NCBI GenBank assembly: GCA_000433115.1
Contig: FR892141.1
Span: forward strand, 1 to 13,529
Direction: 5' to 3'
Source: Ruminococcus sp. CAG:382
GTDB lineage: Bacteria > Bacillota > Clostridia > Oscillospirales > CAG-382
Length of the DNA stretch: 13,529 nucleotides
The translations under genes were made by a program, and so were the position numbers. Within the stretch, counting starts at the first letter, position 1. Every line of letters starts with the position of its first letter. This document shows positions 7,811 to 13,529 of this stretch, piece after piece. The notes beneath the pieces are model-generated. The model did not search any database, was not told the origin of the DNA, and worked only from the letters and a program-made list of their open reading frames with translations.

Positions 7811-9241
7811 ATGTTCAAAAGCGTTTTTACAAAATATATGACTTCGTTCGCATTGCTCATTGCGATGTCTTTTATGCTTCTGGTATTCACGGTTTCGACG
7901 ATGATGACGAATTATTCCATTTCGTCGAAAAAGGCGATCATGCGCAAAGCGGTGGAAAGCGTTTCGATTTCGATGGAAACGTATGTATCCATTGAAAAGG
8001 ACGGTACGCTTGCCGATACCGTCAGAGCGCACAACGCGGAAATTATGACCGAGCTTGTCGGTTATGCGTCGCTTTCCGATTCGGATATCTATATTGTCGC
8101 GTCTGACGGTACACTGCTTGCGACAAGCGACAAAAGTCGTGAGGTCGGCGAAGCGTTCATGACTCCGACGACATTTCTGCTTGCCGCCTCTGACACATCA
8201 AAGTATTCGCTTTCAACAATCGAGGATACCTTCAGGGAAAACAGGCTCAACAACATACGCACCGTCGCTTCGGGCGACAATATCGAAGGAATAATCGTCG
8301 TATCGTCAACTTCGGCACAGGATACAACGCTTTACGGCGCGATGATACGCACCATTCTGCTTGCAAGCGCGTGGATTTTTCTGGCGGCGCTTGTGACGGT
8401 GTATATTATTTCACAGCGTATCATAGACCCCCTCAAGAAGCTTTCTCAGGCGGCGAAGTCGTTTGCACGCGGCAACTTCGGCGAACGCGTCTATGTCTCG
8501 GGGCACGATGAGGTCGCGGAGCTTGCGGAAGCGTTCAACAATATGGCTGCGGTACTTGAAAAGAACGAGGAAAACCGTAATACGTTCCTTGGCAATGTTT
8601 CGCATGATCTCCGAACTCCCATGACCGTTATCGCCGGTTTTGTCGATGGTATACGCGACGGTACGATACCGCCTGAAAAACAGGATTATTATCTTGAAAT
8701 CATTTCCACCGAAGTCCGACGCCTTTCGCGGTTGGTAAATACTCTTCTGGAAATCAGTCGTATGCAATCGGGTGAACGCAAGCTCAATATCACGCATTTC
8801 AATGTCAGCGAAAAGGCGCGCCAGGTGCTTCTTTCGTTCGAAAAGAAAATCGACGCCAAAAAGATCGAAATTGAATTCAACAACGATGAAGACGTCTTTG
8901 TGTCGGCTGATACCGACGCAGTACACCAGGTGCTTTACAATCTGATGGATAACGCCGTGAAATTCACGCCCGAAAAGGGAACGATTTCCGTGACAATCGA
9001 AAAGAAAGAAAAGAAAGCGCATATACGCATTCGTAACACCGGAGAGGGCATTCCTCCTGAAGAACTGCCGAATATATTCGACAGATTCTATAAATCCGAC
9101 CGCTCACGGGGGCTTGATAAAACGGGAACGGGTCTGGGACTTTATATCGCAAAGACCAACATTAATATGCACGGTGAGAAGATAACCTGCAAATCGAAGC
9201 AGAACGAATATACGGAATTTGAATTTTCTCTTCCGCTTTAA
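7811..9241 (+). CDS. Membrane-bound sensor histidine kinase (HAMP, HisKA, HATPase_c)
   Basis: Two-component sensor of 476 residues. It has a short cytoplasmic N-terminus, TM1 (about 11-31), an extracytoplasmic sensor region (about 32-175) with a PAS/Cache-like DIYIVASDGTLLATSD segment, TM2 (about 181-201), and HAMP (about 202-254). The HisKA H box SHDLRTP carries the phosphoacceptor His265. The ATPase has N box asparagine N381 (NLMDNAVKF), G1 box NTGEGIP (409-415), an FDRFYKSD F box, and G2 box TGTGLGL (438-444). All catalytic residues are present. It should autophosphorylate on His265 and pass the phosphate to a response regulator, but none is encoded beside it: upstream is divergent pcrA, downstream is htrA. 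The pairing with htrA resembles CssS of Bacillus, which senses secretion stress; that signal is inference. The stop codon lies inside the htrA promoter repeat. Confidence 0.95.
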   Translation: MFKSVFTKYMTSFALLIAMSFMLLVFTVSTMMTNYSISSKKAIMRKAVESVSISMETYVSIEKDGTLADTVRAHNAEIMTELVGYASLSDSDIYIVASDGTLLATSDKSREVGEAFMTPTTFLLAASDTSKYSLSTIEDTFRENRLNNIRTVASGDNIEGIIVVSSTSAQDTTLYGAMIRTILLASAWIFLAALVTVYIISQRIIDPLKKLSQAAKSFARGNFGERVYVSGHDEVAELAEAFNNMAAVLEKNEENRNTFLGNVSHDLRTPMTVIAGFVDGIRDGTIPPEKQDYYLEIISTEVRRLSRLVNTLLEISRMQSGERKLNITHFNVSEKARQVLLSFEKKIDAKKIEIEFNNDEDVFVSADTDAVHQVLYNLMDNAVKFTPEKGTISVTIEKKEKKAHIRIRNTGEGIPPEELPNIFDRFYKSDRSRGLDKTGTGLGLYIAKTNINMHGEKITCKSKQNEYTEFEFSLPL

Positions 9242-9269
9242 GAATGGTTTAAGAGTGACGGTATATAAT
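9237..9269 (+). promoter_or_regulatory. htrA promoter with an OmpR/PhoB-type tandem repeat
   Basis: -10 TATAAT (9264-9269) with nothing like TTGACA at the right distance (9241-9246 is AGAATG). Instead there is a perfect direct repeat TTTAAGA at 9237-9243 and 9248-9254, an 11-bp period, whose second copy ends 9 bp before the -10. This is the layout of activator sites for OmpR/PhoB-family response regulators (compare the PmrA box, two CTTAAG-like half-sites with a 5-bp gap). The first copy overlaps the stop codon of the kinase gene. Confidence 0.6.
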
Positions 9270-9334
9270 GCGGTCAAAGGATGAGGGAAGACCTCGGATA
9301 CAACACGGAAATTCCGGGAAAGGAACGTATTTTT

Positions 9335-10681
9335 ATGAACGAAAATGAAAAGAACACAAACGGCATGAATGAAGAAAACTTCGCGGATGCCGCACAGAAC
9401 ATCGCAAATCAGAATACACAAAACAGGCAGGACGCTGCTTCCGACAATTATAACTATTCGTGGAACGGCGGCAACTTCGTCGCAAAGAAGCGCCGTAACG
9501 GCAAGCGTGTCGCAGCGCTTATGGTCGCCTGCACACTTGTTATCGCGGCACTCGCTTTCTGCGCGGGTGCGATCGCTTCAAGAACCTTCGGAAGAAAAGA
9601 TCCGACGCCCGAAGTGAGCACACCGGCGCTCATCGGCGACAACAGCACCGGCGATGAAGAACAGTCCGAAACCGAGCACAGCAAGGCTCCTCAGGTCATA
9701 ACGTCGTCTGCCACTGCAAAGGATGATTATGATTCGCTTTCAAAGCTTTATGAAAAATGCTCGGCGAGCTGCGCGACTATCTATGTCAAGGCGTCCAACG
9801 GATACGCAATAGGCAGCGGATTCGTCGTTTCCAAGGAAGGATATATCATTACAAACTGCCACGTTGTAAGCGGCGGAACCGAAATAACCGTCATCTTCTA
9901 CAACGGTGACAAATACACCGCAAAGGTCATCGGTGCAGATTTGCTTTCGGATATTGCTGTTCTGAAGATCGAAGCAGATGATCTCACACCTATAGAAATC
10001 GGCGACAGCAGTACACTCAAGATCGGCGATGCGGTTGTTGCGATTGGCACTCCGTACAGCATGAGCCTTGCAGGCACCATGACGACGGGCGTTATCTCCG
10101 GCGTTAACCGCAAGGTCGATCTCACAAACAGCTACGGCACAAAGACCAAGACAATGACGCTCATTCAGACCGACTCATCGATAAACCCCGGCAACAGCGG
10201 CGGTCCGCTTATCAATATGGCAGGTCAGGTTATCGGTATCAACAGCCTGAAGCTCAGCAACTATGAAGGCATCGGCTTTGCCATCCCGATCTCAAGCGCA
10301 CTCAACATCATCAACGAGCTTATCGAATACGGCGAAGTCAGGGATTACGACAGTGAGTTCGTCACCGCAACGCCCAAGCTCAATATCACTGTCCAGTCTG
10401 TCAGCAACGCCCGCACTCAGTACGGCCTGCCCGAAAGCGCGCCCGAAGGATGCTTTGTTGTCGCTGTTTCGAGAAGTTCGGCAATATACAAGGCGGGTCT
10501 TGACCTTTACGATATTATCACCGAATTCAACGGCACGACGATCGAAAACAACGATCAGCTTACAGAAGCGCTTGCAAAGTGCGGCGCCGGTCAGAAGGTC
10601 ACCTGCAAGGTGTACAGAATGAACCGCGATGGCAGCGGCAAGACTGTTGAGATAACGTTTGTGCTTGAAGCGTCATCGTAA
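9335..10681 (+). CDS. htrA: Membrane-anchored HtrA/DegP-type serine protease with PDZ domain
   Basis: Quality-control protease of 448 residues that degrades misfolded exported proteins at the outer face of the membrane. It has a cytoplasmic Asn/Gln-rich tail (1-50), one membrane segment after KKRRNGKR (about 58-81), an acidic Ser/Thr/Glu/Pro-rich linker (about 85-125), a trypsin-like domain, and one PDZ domain (about 350-440). The catalytic triad is complete: His176 (ITNCHVV), Asp206 (SDIAVLKIE) and Ser288 (NPGNSGGPL). The start at 9335 has AGGA 10 nt upstream. An in-frame ATG at 9281 has AAGG directly touching it and lies within a few bases of the predicted transcript start, so it is unlikely. 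The gene follows the histidine kinase but has its own promoter with a regulator-type repeat, which suggests stress induction. A tail-in, single-TM architecture is usual for Gram-positive HtrA proteins. Confidence 0.95.
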   Translation: MNENEKNTNGMNEENFADAAQNIANQNTQNRQDAASDNYNYSWNGGNFVAKKRRNGKRVAALMVACTLVIAALAFCAGAIASRTFGRKDPTPEVSTPALIGDNSTGDEEQSETEHSKAPQVITSSATAKDDYDSLSKLYEKCSASCATIYVKASNGYAIGSGFVVSKEGYIITNCHVVSGGTEITVIFYNGDKYTAKVIGADLLSDIAVLKIEADDLTPIEIGDSSTLKIGDAVVAIGTPYSMSLAGTMTTGVISGVNRKVDLTNSYGTKTKTMTLIQTDSSINPGNSGGPLINMAGQVIGINSLKLSNYEGIGFAIPISSALNIINELIEYGEVRDYDSEFVTATPKLNITVQSVSNARTQYGLPESAPEGCFVVAVSRSSAIYKAGLDLYDIITEFNGTTIENNDQLTEALAKCGAGQKVTCKVYRMNRDGSGKTVEITFVLEASS

Positions 10682-10699
10682 TTGTTAATAAAATATCAA

Positions 10700-10728
10700 T
10701 TGAAATAAAAAACACGACGTGTTACAAT
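10700..10728 (+). promoter_or_regulatory. Promoter of the TauE/SafE-like gene and trmO
   Basis: -35 TTGAAA (10700-10705), a 17-bp spacer, and -10 TACAAT (10723-10728), five of six matches at each box, with an extended -10 TGT directly upstream (10720-10722). Transcription should start near 10735, giving a leader of about 80 nt. No terminator lies between the htrA stop codon and this promoter. Confidence 0.7.
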
Positions 10729-10739
10729 AAAACAACACG
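10711..10739 (+). promoter_or_regulatory. Operator-like palindrome in the promoter spacer, with a third half-site
   Basis: AACACG-A-CGTGTT (10711-10723) is a perfect 6-1-6 inverted repeat filling most of the spacer and touching the -10 box. A further AACACG lies at 10734-10739, at the transcription start. The second and third copies also form an 8-bp inverted repeat (10716-10723 with 10734-10741). Position and symmetry fit a repressor site. No regulator gene lies next to it, so the binding protein is unknown. Confidence 0.45.
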
Positions 10740-10744
10740 TCAAA

Positions 10745-10790
10745 GCAAGCCCCTGCGGATATCCTTGACGGATGTTACACGGGGGCTTGC
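10745..10790 (+). promoter_or_regulatory. Long structured hairpin in the leader of the TauE/SafE-like gene
   Basis: An 11-bp stem (10745-10755 with 10780-10790, one G-U pair) is capped by a small internal loop and a second stem of about 7 bp (10758-10764 with 10770-10776) around TTGAC. It ends 11 nt before the AAAGGA ribosome binding site of the next gene. No T-run follows on the plus strand, so it is a poor intrinsic terminator. It may protect the htrA mRNA 3' end or act as a cis-regulatory RNA. I do not recognise a known riboswitch class. Confidence 0.5.
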
Positions 10791-10815
10791 CGTATTATAA
10801 TAAAGGAACAGAACA

Positions 10816-11586
10816 ATGCAGAAAATCATCATATGTATTATCGCAGGCCTCGGTGCGGGACTCGGAACCGGTTTTGCGGGTATGAGCGCCGCTGCCGTTA
10901 TCAGCCCGATGCTCATTACTTTTCTTGATATGGATCCGTATACGGCGGTCGGCATCGCACTTGCAAGCGATGTACTTGCAAGTGCCGCTTCTGCTGTTAC
11001 ATATGGCAGAAACAAAAATATCGATATCAGAAACGGTATCATCATGATGCTGACTGTGCTTTGCTTCACAATGGTGGGAAGTTATGTCGCAAGTGTTGTA
11101 CCCAAAACAACCATGGGGAATTTTTCGGTGTTCATGACTTTGCTTCTCGGTATAAAATTCATTGTTAAGCCTGTGACCGAGCCGAAAAAGCGTTTTTCCG
11201 GTGCGACCGCAAATCAAAAGGCGGTGCGCTCGGTTGCCTGCGGAGTTGCCGTTGGCTTCATATGCGGTTTTGTCGGCGCCGGTGGCGGAATGATGATGCT
11301 TCTTGCGCTTACCTCAATACTCGGCTATGAGCTGAAAACCGCAGTCGGCACAAGTGTTTTCATAATGAGCGCGACTGCGCTTACCGGTGCTGTGAGTCAT
11401 TTTGCAATCGGCGGAATGCCTGATGTCACCGCGCTCATCATATGCATCGCCAGCACTCTTGCTTTTGCTCAGCTCGCGGCGGTCATTGCAAATAAAGCCA
11501 AGTCGAAAACTCTGAACCGCGTTACGGGTGCGATCCTTGTTGTGCTTGGCGCCGCTATTCTCGGCGTGAATTATTTCGGAGGCTGA
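10816..11586 (+). CDS. TauE/SafE family membrane permease
   Basis: Integral membrane protein of 256 residues with about eight hydrophobic segments in two related halves. The half motifs are GAGLGTGFAGMSAAAVISP (12-30) and GFICGFVGAGGGMMMLLAL in the second half, both typical of TauE/SafE (DUF81) anion exporters. The family includes proteins linked to sulfite, sulfoacetate or taurine-derived sulfonate export, but most members have no known substrate, and none can be assigned here. A short charged loop (EPKKRF) separates the halves. The ATG at 10816 has AAAGGA about 9 nt upstream. The gene has its own promoter with an operator-like palindrome and a long leader hairpin, so expression is probably controlled. 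Its end carries the ribosome binding site of trmO, 2 bp away. Confidence 0.9.
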   Translation: MQKIIICIIAGLGAGLGTGFAGMSAAAVISPMLITFLDMDPYTAVGIALASDVLASAASAVTYGRNKNIDIRNGIIMMLTVLCFTMVGSYVASVVPKTTMGNFSVFMTLLLGIKFIVKPVTEPKKRFSGATANQKAVRSVACGVAVGFICGFVGAGGGMMMLLALTSILGYELKTAVGTSVFIMSATALTGAVSHFAIGGMPDVTALIICIASTLAFAQLAAVIANKAKSKTLNRVTGAILVVLGAAILGVNYFGG

Positions 11587-11588
11587 GT

Positions 11589-12266
11589 ATGAATATAGAA
11601 CCGATCGCGTATATACATACCGATTTTGATGAGAAATTCGGCATACCGCGTCAGAGCGGACGTGTGAGATCACTTACGGGCCGAATTGTATTTGTTCCGG
11701 AATACCGTAAACCCGAAGCGCTCCGCGGAATAGACGGCTTTTCTCACCTGTGGCTTCTTTTTGACTTTTCGCTTGCACATCGTGAAGGATGGTCGCCGAC
11801 AGTACGTCCGCCGAGACTCGGAGGAAATACGCGCATCGGAGTTTTTGCAAGCCGTTCGCCGTTCAGACCCAACAACATCGGATTGTCTTGCGTGCGGTTT
11901 GAACGCATTGAAAAAACTCCTGATGAAGGCGATGTTCTGATCGTGTCAGGGGTTGATCTGCTTGATATGACGCCTATATACGACATAAAACCGTATATTC
12001 CGTATGCCGATTGTCACGAGGATGCGGTGGGCGGATATGCTGACCGCGAAAGCGGTCACAGGCTTGATGTTGTGTTTCCCGATGAAATGCTGGAGCTGAT
12101 TCCCGACGAAAAACGGCAGGCGGCGTCGGGTTGTCTTTCCGACGACCCGCGCCCTGCCTATCAGAATGATCCCGCGCGGATTTACAGTATGGCTTTTGCG
12201 GGGTTTGACATACGTTTCACAATTGACGGCGATGTTCTCAGAGTGACGGAAGTCGTCAGACGGTGA
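11589..12266 (+). CDS. trmO: tRNA (N6-threonylcarbamoyladenosine37-N6)-methyltransferase, TrmO/TsaA family
   Basis: SAM-dependent enzyme that methylates t6A at position 37 of certain tRNAs to m6t6A, a fine-tuning of anticodon decoding. It has 225 residues. The N-terminal beta-barrel domain is clear: IEPIAYIHTDFDEKFGIPRQ (3-22), IDGFSHLWLLFDF (48-60), SPFRPNNIGLS (90-100) and GVDLLDMTPIYDIKPYIPY (121-139), all hallmarks of the family. The C-terminal domain (about 155-225) carries DDPRPAYQND, also typical. The start is ATG at 11589, 2 bp after the upstream stop codon. Its Shine-Dalgarno GGAGG lies in the last codons of the TauE-like gene, so the two are translationally coupled. The pairing may be just a shared transcript. 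The last 11 bp overlap the convergent gene on the other strand. Confidence 0.93.
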   Translation: MNIEPIAYIHTDFDEKFGIPRQSGRVRSLTGRIVFVPEYRKPEALRGIDGFSHLWLLFDFSLAHREGWSPTVRPPRLGGNTRIGVFASRSPFRPNNIGLSCVRFERIEKTPDEGDVLIVSGVDLLDMTPIYDIKPYIPYADCHEDAVGGYADRESGHRLDVVFPDEMLELIPDEKRQAASGCLSDDPRPAYQNDPARIYSMAFAGFDIRFTIDGDVLRVTEVVRR

Positions 12267-12660
12267 GACTGAAGCAGCTTGTTTCGCTGTCGATATAATG
12301 GCAGGTGAATCTGGCACGCAGTTTGCGTGAGCCGCCGGATGTCAGTGCGATGTCCTCCGGAAGAACAAAACGAATGCCCTGAACGAGTATATCCGCCGGC
12401 GCGTCACCGCTCTGACCGGGAACCGTCATACAGCGCAGTCCGCGTCGCTGCTCGGTTCCGGCAGTGTCAAGCTCGGTGAGCAGCGCTGCGAGAGCAACGC
12501 GCTTTTTCGGACATACGTTTTTAAGTGTCACATCAATGCTGATCAGTTTTCCGTCCTGCATTATCGAAATACTGCCGGCGTCAAACTGCGCCGTATCGCT
12601 GCATCCGCTTACGGTAAAATCAACTGTGCGCTGATTTTGCACCGGAGTGTATTCGGTCAT
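12256..12660 (-). CDS. Conserved-looking protein of unknown function, 134 residues
   Basis: I cannot assign a function. The gene looks real: minus-strand GAGGG (12667-12671) lies 6 nt before the ATG, it sits directly downstream of a terminator, and it would otherwise leave a gap of nearly 400 bp. The product has no signal peptide or membrane segment and alternates polar and hydrophobic residues in a beta-rich pattern. It has five cysteines (20, 50, 77, 120, 129). The strips NVCPKKRVALAALLTELD (48-65), RGLRCMTVP (73-81) and FVLPEDI (98-104) resemble, from memory only, short clostridial proteins of unknown role. It overlaps the 3' end of trmO by 11 bp in convergent orientation. A beta-sandwich fold is a guess. 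Confidence 0.7.
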   Translation of the reverse strand: MTEYTPVQNQRTVDFTVSGCSDTAQFDAGSISIMQDGKLISIDVTLKNVCPKKRVALAALLTELDTAGTEQRRGLRCMTVPGQSGDAPADILVQGIRFVLPEDIALTSGGSRKLRARFTCHYIDSETSCFSLTV

Positions 12661-12682
12661 ATTGATCCCTCTCTTTCATTGC

Positions 12683-12688
12683 AGTATA
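12683..12688 (-). promoter_or_regulatory. Possible -10 element for the 134-residue protein gene
   Basis: Minus-strand TATACT (five of six matches to TATAAT), 22 bp upstream of the start codon, in the only space between the terminator and the gene. No good -35 box is found 16-18 bp further out. The surrounding CATATACT also resembles the -10 of sporulation sigma-E promoters at seven of eight positions, but a matching -35 was not found. Confidence 0.25.
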
Positions 12689-12713
12689 TGCGCGACGCAC
12701 GGATCCGGTACAC

Positions 12714-12752
12714 AAAAAGCAGAGAAGACTTTTCGGGTCGTCTCTGCTTTTT
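12714..12752 (-). terminator. Intrinsic terminator of the P-type ATPase gene
   Basis: Strong hairpin: a 12-bp stem (12714-12725 with 12741-12752), one A/G mismatch, three more pairs, and a 7-nt loop. The outer five pairs are A-T, so it reads as A5-stem-T5 in both directions. It lies 16 bp past the ATPase stop codon and separates that transcript from the 134-residue gene. Confidence 0.85.
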
Positions 12753-12768
12753 GCGTATATTGTATTTA

Positions 12769-13529
12769 TTATTTATCGGGATTATAGGATGATGCTCTCA
12801 TGGAGTTGAGTACCGCAAGCACCGTTACACCGACGTCGGCGAAAACGGCAAGCCACATGGGCGCTTTGCCGAACATGGCGAGGATGAGCACCGCAAATTT
12901 CACCAAGAGAGAAAGCACGATGTTCTGCTTGACGATTCCGAGAGTGAAGCGGGCGATTTTTATTGCGGATGCAAGCTTTGAGGGCTTGTCGTCCATGAGA
13001 ACGACATCGGCGGCTTCAATTGCCGCGTCGGAACCGAGAGCGCCCATTGCAACACCAACGTCTGCACGCGCAAGCACGGGCGCGTCGTTGATCCCGTCGC
13101 CGGCATATACGAGCGTTTTGCCTGCGGGCTTTGTTTGGGCGAGTTTTTCGACAGCCGCGACCTTGTCGGCGGGAAGGAGATCGGCGTGGTATTCGTCAAG
13201 TTTCAGCTCTTTTGCAATGATTTCGGCAACCTCGTTGCGGTCGCCTGTCAGCATTACCGTCTTTTCAACACCGAGAGCCTTGAGTTCGGCGATTGCGCTT
13301 GCCGCGTCATTCTTAACCTTGTCGGAAACTATGATGTGCCCGGCGTATTCGCCGTCTATGGCGACATGGATCGTCGTGCCGACATGGTGGCAGGGATGCC
13401 ACTTTGCACCCACGGAATCCATGAGCAGGGTGTTGCCTACGCTGATTCTTTTGCCGTTAACTGTGGCTGTAACGCCTTGTCCCGATATTTCGGTGAGATT
13501 TTCGACATCGCAGCTGTCGGCTTCGTGAG
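12769..13529 (-). CDS. Heavy-metal P1B-type ATPase, Zn/Cd/Pb type, C-terminal part (5' end outside window)
   Basis: Membrane pump that exports divalent soft metals (Zn, Cd, Pb) using ATP. The frame runs to the window edge, so the visible 253 residues are the C-terminal part and the methionine at 13422 is internal. Visible in order: nucleotide-binding domain with EISGQGVTATVNGKRISVGN; TGDRNE at 13231-13248; the P-domain hinge GDGINDAP at 13078-13101; the MGALGSDAAIEAADVVLM segment typical of ZntA/CadA; and the last two membrane helices with AVFADVGVTVLAVLNSMR. The Asp in DVGVT sits where ZntA-type pumps have their metal-binding Asp in the last helix, which supports Zn/Cd rather than Cu. The metal-binding domains, CPC motif and phosphorylated DKTGT lie outside the window. 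A terminator follows 16 bp downstream. Confidence 0.93.
   Translation of the reverse strand, partial: HEADSCDVENLTEISGQGVTATVNGKRISVGNTLLMDSVGAKWHPCHHVGTTIHVAIDGEYAGHIIVSDKVKNDAASAIAELKALGVEKTVMLTGDRNEVAEIIAKELKLDEYHADLLPADKVAAVEKLAQTKPAGKTLVYAGDGINDAPVLARADVGVAMGALGSDAAIEAADVVLMDDKPSKLASAIKIARFTLGIVKQNIVLSLLVKFAVLILAMFGKAPMWLAVFADVGVTVLAVLNSMRASSYNPDK

Noticed and set aside
8411..9022. Open frame of 203 codons on the minus strand opposite the histidine kinase
   Set aside because: The plus strand encodes intact HAMP, HisKA and ATPase motifs. The antisense frame is rich in Phe, Arg and His without domain signals.
9281..9334. Upstream in-frame ATG extending HtrA by 18 residues
   Set aside because: AAGG touches that ATG directly, it is within a few bases of the predicted transcript start, and the ATG at 9335 has a well-placed AGGA.
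10796..10801. TATAAT just upstream of the TauE-like gene as an alternative promoter
   Set aside because: It has no -35 at 16-18 bp, and transcription would start at or past the ribosome binding site. The promoter at 10700-10728 is much better.
1..13529. CRISPR array, tRNA or rRNA genes, toxin-antitoxin or restriction genes
   Set aside because: I looked for repeated spacers, cloverleaf-like stretches and small paired frames and saw none. The coding space is taken by the genes listed.

Overview
This window looks like chromosomal DNA of a Gram-positive member of the Clostridia, probably near the Oscillospiraceae/Ruminococcaceae. The basis is moderate GC, consistent Shine-Dalgarno sites, sigma-A-type promoters, a PcrA-type helicase with a C-terminal RNA-polymerase-binding-type domain, a bacterial-type ValRS, and a membrane-anchored HtrA protease. 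Species cannot be named from the sequence alone.

Left edge (1-1290): the C-terminal two thirds of a large serine recombinase (catalytic domain off the window), presumably the last gene of an integrative or mobilizable element. It ends in a short intergenic stretch that also holds the terminator of the convergent valS operon, so this is probably where accessory DNA meets core chromosome.

Minus-strand housekeeping operon (7696 down to 1258): one good promoter drives pcrA, then a DUF1015 gene carrying a DGHHR motif, then valS, with gaps of only 19 and 16 bp. A perfect 12-bp-stem terminator follows. valS has no T-box leader of its own.

Plus-strand stress and membrane region (7744-12266): divergent from pcrA is a membrane sensor histidine kinase with no response regulator gene beside it, followed by a membrane-anchored HtrA/DegP-type serine protease. 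The htrA promoter lacks a -35 box. In its place is a perfect TTTAAGA tandem repeat with an 11-bp period, the layout of an OmpR/PhoB-family response-regulator site, so the kinase probably controls the protease through a regulator encoded elsewhere. Next comes a TauE/SafE-type permease gene with its own extended -10 promoter, a perfect palindrome in the promoter spacer, and a long hairpin in its leader. It is coupled to trmO (tRNA t6A37 methyltransferase).

Right edge (12256-13529, minus strand): a 134-residue protein of unknown function overlaps the end of trmO convergently. A strong terminator separates it from the C-terminal part of a Zn/Cd-type P1B ATPase that runs off the window.

No CRISPR array, tRNA, rRNA, phage structural gene or obvious defence cluster is visible. 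The most notable points are regulatory: the htrA tandem repeat with the orphan kinase, and the operator and hairpin in front of the TauE-like gene.
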